From Pseudomonadota bacterium (GTDB taxonomy: Bacteria > Pseudomonadota > Alphaproteobacteria > Rhizobiales > Rhizobiaceae), in contig JAEYTV010000020.1 in the NCBI GenBank assembly GCA_023433855.1, positions 1-5,791 of the forward strand: a stretch of 5,791 nt of DNA. The letters run 5' to 3'. The notes under the pieces are model-generated. The model saw only the letters and a program-made list of their open reading frames with translations. It did no database searches and had not been told where the DNA came from. A program made the position numbers and the translations under genes. Below, piece by piece: positions 1 to 4,579 of the stretch (position 1 is the stretch's first letter; each line of letters starts with the position of its first letter).

Positions 1-677
1 ACCATGGACAGCGCCATCATGATCGTCTGGTTGAGGCCGGCCATGATCGTTGGCGTAGCCAGCGGCAGCTCGACTCCCAAAAGGATGCGGGATGGACTGC
101 CGCCGAAGGCGGTGGCGGCTTCGACCACCTCGCTATCGACCTGCCGTATCCCCAGGTCTGTAAGTCGAATAAGCGGCGGCACGGCATAAACGATGGTTGC
201 CAGGACGGCCGGTACCTTTCCCAGACCGAATAACATGATCGCCGGAATGAGATAAACGAAGCTCGGCATGGTCTGCATCACGTCGAGCACAGGAAGCGTG
301 ATGTTGCGCATCAGCCTGCTCTTGGCGAGCCAGATTCCCATCGGCACGCCGATGGCCACCGAGATCAAGGTCGCCATCAGCATCAGCGCCAGTGTCTGCA
401 TCGTGAGGTCCCAGAGCCCGAGTGCGCCAACCAGGAACAGCATCAAAGCAACGATGACGACGAGCCCCCCCTTGCGGGTCGCCTGCCAGGTGAGCCCCAT
501 GAAGACGAGGACGACGACCCACCATGGCAGGCCGCGCACGATCCATTCTATGAACAGGATCGCCTGCAGGATGACCTGCGAAATGGCCTTGAACACAAAG
601 CCATAGTTGATCACCAGCGATTGGACCGCCTCGTTGATCGGGCCACGGATTGATATCTTCAAGGCGTCGGGGAACAT
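1..677 (-). CDS. hutW: ABC transporter permease, ProW/ChoW/HutW type (3' end missing)
   Basis: This is the inner-membrane permease of an osmoprotectant/histidine-type ABC importer. The first 225 codons are present and the reading frame stays open to the window edge; relatives are about 280 residues, so roughly 55 are missing. The start ATG at 677 follows an AAGGG ribosome-binding site (686-690) at 8-base spacing. Hydrophobic segments are visible at about residues 35-62, 70-88, 93-118, 140-165 and from 205 on. The EAA loop that contacts the ATPase is clear at residues 186-214 (EAATAFGG, then LPLATPTIMAGLNQTIM), almost as in E. coli ProW. The gene follows hutX after 106 bases on the same strand. 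The name HutW, rather than ChoW or ProW, comes from the neighbouring hutF and hutC; the substrate is not readable from the permease. I am sure of the family and less sure of the substrate. Confidence 0.88.
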   Translation of the reverse strand, partial: MFPDALKISIRGPINEAVQSLVINYGFVFKAISQVILQAILFIEWIVRGLPWWVVVLVFMGLTWQATRKGGLVVIVALMLFLVGALGLWDLTMQTLALMLMATLISVAIGVPMGIWLAKSRLMRNITLPVLDVMQTMPSFVYLIPAIMLFGLGKVPAVLATIVYAVPPLIRLTDLGIRQVDSEVVEAATAFGGSPSRILLGVELPLATPTIMAGLNQTIMMALSM

Positions 678-783
678 CGCTCAAGCCCTTCGAATTGCAG
701 ACTGGCTCGCATCGCCGCGACGGGACTAGTCGCGCCGACTGCGAAACGACCGCGCGCCAAAAAGACGCGCAGTCATTTGGACG
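678..783 (-). promoter_or_regulatory. hutX-hutW intergenic stem-loops
   Basis: The 106-base gap between hutX and hutW holds two perfect short inverted repeats. One pairs CGCGAC (716-721) with GTCGCG (729-734) around a 7-base loop. The other pairs GCGCG (752-756) with CGCGC (766-770) around a 9-base loop. A competing pairing of ACTGCG (738-743) with CGCAGT (768-773) encloses the second hairpin. Neither is followed on the minus strand by a T-run, so they are not classical terminators. Hairpins between a binding-protein gene and its permease gene often protect the upstream message from 3' decay, giving more binding protein than permease; that role here is inferred. Confidence 0.45.
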
Positions 784-1821
784 TCACTTCAGCGAAGCTT
801 CCACCTTGGCTTTGGCGTCCGGCGAAACCCAGGCTCCCCAGACATCCGCCTTCGTCTTCAGGAACTCCTTGGCCGCCGCGGTGGCGTCAGCCTTGTTGTC
901 GGCCATGTAGGCGAGGCTGGCGTTCACCTCTTCCAGCGGGAAGGTTGCCTTTTCGAGGATCTCGACGATCTCCGGTGCTTCCTTGGCAAAGGTGCTGTTG
1001 ATGCCATAGGCAACCTCCACGGCCGGGAAGGCGCAGCCCGCCTCACGCTTGCCGGACGCGCTGGTCAGTTCCTTCCAGCAGGCTTCGTCGTAGGCCGGCT
1101 CCTCAAGCTTGACGAGCTTGAACTTGCCCATCACCGCCGTAGGGCTCCAGTAATAGAACAGCACCGGCTCGCCCTGAAGATAGGCGGCACTGATGCCCGC
1201 ATCGAGCGCGGTGCCCGTGCCCGGCCGGAAGTTCACATAGGTGTCGGTGAGTTTGTAGGCTTCGAGTTTGGCCGTATTGACGCCCTCGCAGGTCCAGCCG
1301 GAGGGGCAGTTGAGAAAGCGCCCCTTCGAAGGCTCTTCCGGATCCTTGAACAGTTCGACGATCTTTGGATCGGAAAGTTGCGAGACACTCTTGAGATCGG
1401 GAGCGGCCGGCTTGATACCCCTCGCCTCGTCGCCCCTGACCAGATATTCCGGCACGAACCATCCTTCGGAGGCACCAACGAAAGTCTTGCCGACCGAAAC
1501 CACTTGACCGGCTGCCGCGGCATTGTTCCACACGTCGGAGCGGCCGATCCATTCTTCCGCGAAGATCTGCACGTCATTGTTGGCCGTTGCCTGCTCCAGC
1601 GTCACTGAGTTGCCGGGGATCGAATCAACCTCGCAGCCATAGCCCTTGGACAGCAGTTCCTTCATGACCTCGGTGATGAATGCGCCGCTTTCCCAGTCGA
1701 TACCCGCGAAAGTGACGGTCTTGCCGTCTGTGCAATAACCGGCTGCATGCGCGTTGAAGGCCGATCCGCCGAGCAAGACTGCGCCGGCAAGCATCATGGA
1801 TTTAAGTCTGGCATTCAGCAT
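784..1821 (-). CDS. hutX: periplasmic substrate-binding protein of histidine/betaine-type ABC transporter
   Basis: This 345-residue protein is the solute receptor of the importer. Residues 1-26 form a Sec signal peptide: positive start (R5, K7), hydrophobic core MMLAGAVLLGG, and an A-x-A cleavage site ending AHA at 24-26. The mature part is an OpuAC/ProX-like type II binding fold. Aromatic residues suited to a cation-pi box include W43, W91, W98, W121 and Y223-Y224-W225. Six cysteines (30, 63, 172, 178, 248, 263) could form three disulfides. I chose the ATG at 1821 because AAGGGG precedes it at good spacing and the signal peptide then starts correctly; an upstream ATG at 1878 would add 19 residues overlapping the hutF end. 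It lies 40 bases after hutF and before hutW. Rhizobial HutX binds histidine and also betaine and proline; a ChoX-like choline receptor is the main alternative. Confidence 0.85.
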   Translation of the reverse strand: MLNARLKSMMLAGAVLLGGSAFNAHAAGYCTDGKTVTFAGIDWESGAFITEVMKELLSKGYGCEVDSIPGNSVTLEQATANNDVQIFAEEWIGRSDVWNNAAAAGQVVSVGKTFVGASEGWFVPEYLVRGDEARGIKPAAPDLKSVSQLSDPKIVELFKDPEEPSKGRFLNCPSGWTCEGVNTAKLEAYKLTDTYVNFRPGTGTALDAGISAAYLQGEPVLFYYWSPTAVMGKFKLVKLEEPAYDEACWKELTSASGKREAGCAFPAVEVAYGINSTFAKEAPEIVEILEKATFPLEEVNASLAYMADNKADATAAAKEFLKTKADVWGAWVSPDAKAKVEASLK

Positions 1822-1835
1822 TATATGTTCCCCTT
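1822..1835 (-). promoter_or_regulatory. hutX ribosome-binding site
   Basis: On the minus strand AAAAAGGGG is followed by eight bases (AACATATA) and then the ATG at 1821. This strong site decides the hutX start in favour of residue 20 of the longer open frame. No promoter is evident in the 40 bases after hutF, which supports co-transcription. Confidence 0.75.
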
Positions 1836-1861
1836 TTTCGATGCTGATGGAGTGCATGCAT

Positions 1862-3247
1862 TCAGCTGGCTCGGGCAAGTTTCAGAAGAACCTCCCGGAA
1901 TGCGTGATCGACTTCCTCCTCGTTTCGGTGTCGCCCGTCGCGAACCACCCACTGACCGCCGGCCATGACGTCGCGGACAGCGTTCGATCCAGACGCGAAG
2001 ATCCAGCGGTCGAGGATCTGGTCGCCGGTCGCGGCGGCGATGAAAGGATTGTCGCCGTCGAGAACGACAAGATCGGCGGGGGCACCAAGACGGATGCCTC
2101 GCACGGGCAACCCCGCCGCCCGGCACCCGCCCGTCAGCGCCGCATCGAACAGCGTGCGCCCGACCGACGCGCCAGGTCCGGCTGCGAGGCGATTGCGGCG
2201 CCGGTCGCGTAGCCGCTGCCCGTATTCGAGAAGGCGCAATTCCTCTGCGACCGAAGTTGCGACATGACTGTCGGTGCCGACCCCGTAGATGCCTCCGGCC
2301 GCTGCGAACCCCGTCGCCGGAAATATGCCGTCGCCAAGGTTGGCTTCCGTGACCGGACACAAACCGGCGACAGCCCCTGACCGGGCCAGCCTCGTCGTCT
2401 CGCCCTCCGTCATGTGTGTGGCATGAATGGCGCACCAGCGCCCGTCCACCGGCATTTCGTCAAGCAGGAAATCGACCGGACGCCGCCCGCTCCAGGCGAG
2501 GCACTCCTCGACCTCCCGCTCCTGTTCTGCGACATGGATATGGATCGGCCCGCCGGTGGTCTCGCAATCCAGGATCGTCCGCATTTCGTCGGGCGTGGCC
2601 GCCCTCAGCGAATGGATCGCAAGGCCGAGCGTCGCCCCCATATCGAAGCAGTCCGCCTTGAGCGCGTCGAGAAGGCGAAGATATTCGTCCACGCCATGGA
2701 CAAAAGGCTTCTGGTTCTCCCCAGCCGGGAGGCCACCCAGGCCCCCGTGGGCATAGAAGACCGGCAGATGGGTGAGGCCGATACCGGCGCGCTGCGCAGC
2801 CCGCAACATGCGCTGAGAGGTTTCGGCAGGATTGGCGTAACGGACACCGCCGGCAGCATGATGAACGTAGTGAAACTCGACGACATGGCCGAAGCCACCT
2901 TTTATAAGTTCACTATACGACTTGGCAGCAATCGCTTCCATGTCGTCAGGCGTCATGCGCCCGACCAGACCGTACATTGCCTCACGCCAACTCCAGAAAC
3001 TATCATCGGTGGAGCCAGCCTTCTCCGCAAGACCTGCCATTGCGCGCTGAAAGGCGTGGGAATGCAGATTTGCGATAGTTGGCACCACCGGCCCGGATGC
3101 CGTGGCGTCTCGTGGTGTCCCCTGTGCATTCCGCTGAATGGCCGCGATCCGGCCATCCGATCCGATCTCCACGGCGACATCGTCGGCCCAGCCGTCATGA
3201 AGGAGGATGCGCTCGCAGTACAGGGTCTGAGGCAGTGGCATTTGCAT
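1862..3247 (-). CDS. hutF: formimidoylglutamate deiminase (N-formimino-L-glutamate iminohydrolase)
   Basis: HutF is a cytoplasmic zinc amidohydrolase that converts N-formimino-L-glutamate to N-formyl-L-glutamate and ammonia, the fourth step of five-step histidine degradation. The 461-residue product matches the family's usual length. Visible active-site residues are H62 and H64 (metal HxH in NLHSHAFQR), H238 and E241 (HIHVAEQE), H275 (AIHATH) and D326 (GVGTDSH). Substrate-contact residues known in Pseudomonas HutF also appear: Q67, R88, Y127, H212 and R215, all at a constant offset of 6 from the Pseudomonas numbering as I recall it, which supports the ATG at 3247. Alternative starts are 3241 and 3316; the latter adds 23 residues without family character. 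The frame is intact. It heads the probable hutF-hutX-hutW operon and diverges from hutC, its likely repressor. Confidence 0.95.
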   Translation of the reverse strand: MQMPLPQTLYCERILLHDGWADDVAVEIGSDGRIAAIQRNAQGTPRDATASGPVVPTIANLHSHAFQRAMAGLAEKAGSTDDSFWSWREAMYGLVGRMTPDDMEAIAAKSYSELIKGGFGHVVEFHYVHHAAGGVRYANPAETSQRMLRAAQRAGIGLTHLPVFYAHGGLGGLPAGENQKPFVHGVDEYLRLLDALKADCFDMGATLGLAIHSLRAATPDEMRTILDCETTGGPIHIHVAEQEREVEECLAWSGRRPVDFLLDEMPVDGRWCAIHATHMTEGETTRLARSGAVAGLCPVTEANLGDGIFPATGFAAAGGIYGVGTDSHVATSVAEELRLLEYGQRLRDRRRNRLAAGPGASVGRTLFDAALTGGCRAAGLPVRGIRLGAPADLVVLDGDNPFIAAATGDQILDRWIFASGSNAVRDVMAGGQWVVRDGRHRNEEEVDHAFREVLLKLARAS

Positions 3248-3376
3248 TGCACCCGTGAAGTTGTATAGGGAACATGCCAGACTTGCCGGCAGCGGGCAAG
3301 AGGCTTGCCCACGCATTATCCTTTATCTTTTTCGCATATTTTGTAAGCAGATTAGCGGCGACAAGGAAACAGGACG
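3248..3376. promoter_or_regulatory. divergent hutF/hutC promoter-operator region
   Basis: These 129 bases separate the two divergent starts. The stretch at about 3315-3345 is markedly AT-rich. For hutF a possible sigma-70 promoter on the minus strand is TTGTCG (3364-3359) and AAATAT (3341-3336) with a 17-base spacer; both boxes match the consensus only partly. I could not pick a convincing hutC promoter. HutC proteins usually bind their own divergent promoter region, so an operator is expected here. Candidates are the CTTGCC repeats at 3282-3310 and the TTGTATAG element at 3261-3268, neither proven. Confidence 0.5.
3282..3310. repeat. triple CTTGCC inverted motif, candidate operator
   Basis: The six-base word CTTGCC occurs at 3282-3287, inverted as GGCAAG at 3295-3300, and direct again at 3304-3309. 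The second and third copies form a perfect 7-base-arm inverted repeat, GGGCAAG-AGG-CTTGCCC (3294-3310). The loop of only three bases favours a protein-binding site over an RNA hairpin, though either is possible. It lies in the likely hutF leader and upstream of hutC. Confidence 0.4.
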
Positions 3377-4108
3377 ATGTCCCAGGGTGATCAGACGACG
3401 GACCCATCCCCCCCACGCGGGATGCCGCTTTACGAGCAGCTGAAGCGGGACATCAAACGGCGCATCGAGAGCGGCGAGTGGCCCGCGGATCATCGCGTGC
3501 CATCCGAAAACGAGATTTCCGAAACACTGAACGTCAGCCGGATGACGGCCAATCGAGCCTTGCGGGAACTCGCCACCGAAGGCGTCATCGTCCGAGTACA
3601 GGGAAGCGGCTCCTTCGTCGCGAGCAAAAAGCGCAGCGCGCCCTTCATTGGCGTGCGCAACATCGCTGACGAGATCAAGGAGCGGGGCTCGGTCCACACG
3701 CCCAAGGTCATCCTCGCCCAGACAGAAATCTGTGGCCATGAACTCGCTGACGCACTCGGCCTCGACGTCGGTCGCCCGGCCTTCCACTCCGTCATACTGC
3801 ACCACGAGGACGACCTGCCGATCCAGCTCGAGGACCGCTTCGTGAACCCTGAGGTGGCGCCGGATTATCTCGCCCGGGATTTCAAGGCGAATACTCCGAA
3901 CGCCTATTTGACCGCGATCGCGCCGATAACCCAAACGGAGCAGTTCGTCGAGGCGGTCCTGCCCCAGCCCTGGGAATGCAAACATCTGGCTATCGTACGC
4001 ACCGAGCCATGCCTTCTGGTGCGACGCCGCACCTGGTCTGAGGGGCGAATAGTGACATCAGTCCGACTTCTCTATCCGGGCAGTCGCTACCGACTGGAGA
4101 GCCATTGA
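3377..4108 (+). CDS. hutC: histidine utilisation repressor, GntR/HutC family
   Basis: HutC is a dimeric DNA-binding repressor that releases hut promoters when it binds urocanate, the first intermediate of histidine breakdown. The 243-residue product has an N-terminal GntR winged helix-turn-helix at about residues 17-82 (PLYEQLKRDIK, VPSENEIS, SRMTANRALREL, GSGSFVA) and a UTRA ligand domain at about 95-240. HutC hallmarks include NIADEI (95-100), QLEDRFVNPEVAPDYL, EPCLLVRRRTWS (210-221) and YPGSRYRLE (233-241), all very close to Pseudomonas HutC. The ATG at 3377 follows AAGGA at 9-base spacing; a second ATG at 3422 (M16) would also keep the whole DNA-binding domain but has no good ribosome-binding site. 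It is transcribed away from hutF, the usual arrangement for autoregulation and control of its neighbour. Confidence 0.95.
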   Translation: MSQGDQTTDPSPPRGMPLYEQLKRDIKRRIESGEWPADHRVPSENEISETLNVSRMTANRALRELATEGVIVRVQGSGSFVASKKRSAPFIGVRNIADEIKERGSVHTPKVILAQTEICGHELADALGLDVGRPAFHSVILHHEDDLPIQLEDRFVNPEVAPDYLARDFKANTPNAYLTAIAPITQTEQFVEAVLPQPWECKHLAIVRTEPCLLVRRRTWSEGRIVTSVRLLYPGSRYRLESH

Positions 4109-4287
4109 GGCCCGGGGACTGCGGTGCCGCCACTGAATGAAGCCATGATGTCGACGATAGTCTCATCGGCGTGCGACGCGGTGAAGCCGTCCGCGTCCGG
4201 CCTTTCGCCTAGGGTAATCTTTCCCTCCACCCCCGGGAGCGCAAGACACCGGTTTACTCCTCCGAAACAAGCCGCTTCAAACAGTGG

Positions 4288-4339
4288 TTGTCCACCCCTG
4301 CCATAGCGACACTGTGACAGTCGCCCGGCAAGTGGACAA
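4288..4339. repeat. nested 52-base inverted repeat, candidate structured element
   Basis: Three sets of complementary arms nest inside one another. TTGTCCAC (4288-4295) pairs with GTGGACAA (4332-4339). TGCC (4299-4302) pairs with GGCA (4327-4330). GCGAC (4306-4310) pairs with GTCGC (4320-4324), leaving the 9-base loop ACTGTGACA. Together they make 17 Watson-Crick pairs broken by small internal loops. No T-run follows on either strand. It could be an RNA hairpin, a factor-dependent terminator or stabiliser after hutC, or a protein-binding palindrome; the sequence does not decide. Confidence 0.5.
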
Positions 4340-4381
4340 AGCATCGGGTTTACACAATCGAGCCCATCGGTTCGGCCGCCA

Positions 4382-4393
4382 GCCAATATTGGC
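4382..4393. promoter_or_regulatory. 12-base perfect palindrome, possible operator
   Basis: GCCAATATTGGC is a perfect palindrome with no spacer, about 190 bases upstream of the decarboxylase start. Dyads of this kind are typical of dimeric regulator sites, but no particular regulator can be named and the size alone does not exclude chance. Confidence 0.3.
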
Positions 4394-4566
4394 GCGGAAT
4401 TCATGCGGCGCAAATCTGGGGTTTACCGCGAAAACCACGGTCACGTTTCATTCGTATCGCGAATCGACTCCTGCGAAATCTGCGTGAAACCGACATCCGT
4501 CAAATGTCGCCTGGCCAGGTTGTCAGCGAATGCGCCTCCCAAGGCGACCAGCCAGGACGAAGAACC

Positions 4567-4571
4567 AGGAG
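4567..4571 (+). promoter_or_regulatory. decarboxylase ribosome-binding site
   Basis: AGGAG lies eight bases before the ATG at 4580. It is near-perfect and fixes the start codon of the downstream gene. Confidence 0.8.
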
Positions 4572-4579
4572 ATTGCGAA

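Larger units (their letters stand above)
4109..4579. other. 471-base intergenic region with many inverted repeats, no convincing gene
   Basis: I see no well-supported gene between hutC and the decarboxylase. A minus-strand open frame at 4087-4413 (108 codons) has coding-like codons around 4130-4260 but matches no family I recognise, and its 5' half crosses the large hairpin at 4288-4339. The rest holds several perfect short inverted repeats: GCCAATATTGGC (4382-4393), ATTCG/CGAAT (4450-4464), CGACAT/ATGTCG (4491-4509), CCTGGCCAGG (4510-4519) and CGCCT/AGGCG (4533-4546). No intrinsic terminator with a T-run follows hutC, and no clear promoter is visible before the decarboxylase. Confidence 0.6.

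Noticed and set aside
133..684. Minus-strand open frame of 183 codons over the permease
   Set aside because: Another frame on the same strand gives a clean ProW/HutW permease with an EAA loop; this one is a shadow.
1822..1878. Upstream start for hutX at 1878
   Set aside because: It would put 19 charged residues before the signal peptide and overlap the end of hutF, while the ATG at 1821 has a strong ribosome-binding site.
1821..2435. Minus-strand open frame of 204 codons overlapping the hutF 3' half
   Set aside because: It is an out-of-frame shadow of hutF with an arginine-rich, low-complexity translation.
2414..3268. Long plus-strand open frame (284 codons) covering much of hutF
   Set aside because: It is antisense to hutF, whose product has complete active-site motifs. 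The translation shows no family features, and long antisense frames are common in GC-rich DNA.
3248..3316. Upstream start for hutF at 3316
   Set aside because: The added 23 residues are not family-like, the AAAGGA is too close to that ATG, and catalytic residue spacing fits the start at 3247.
4109..4260. Intrinsic terminator after hutC
   Set aside because: Only short pairings such as GCGG/CCGC with a 2-base loop were found, and none is followed by a T-run.
4340..4579. TPP riboswitch before the thiamine-dependent decarboxylase
   Set aside because: No THI-box core such as CTGAGA with its conserved partner segments is present, and ThDP-using enzymes are not normally controlled by this riboswitch.
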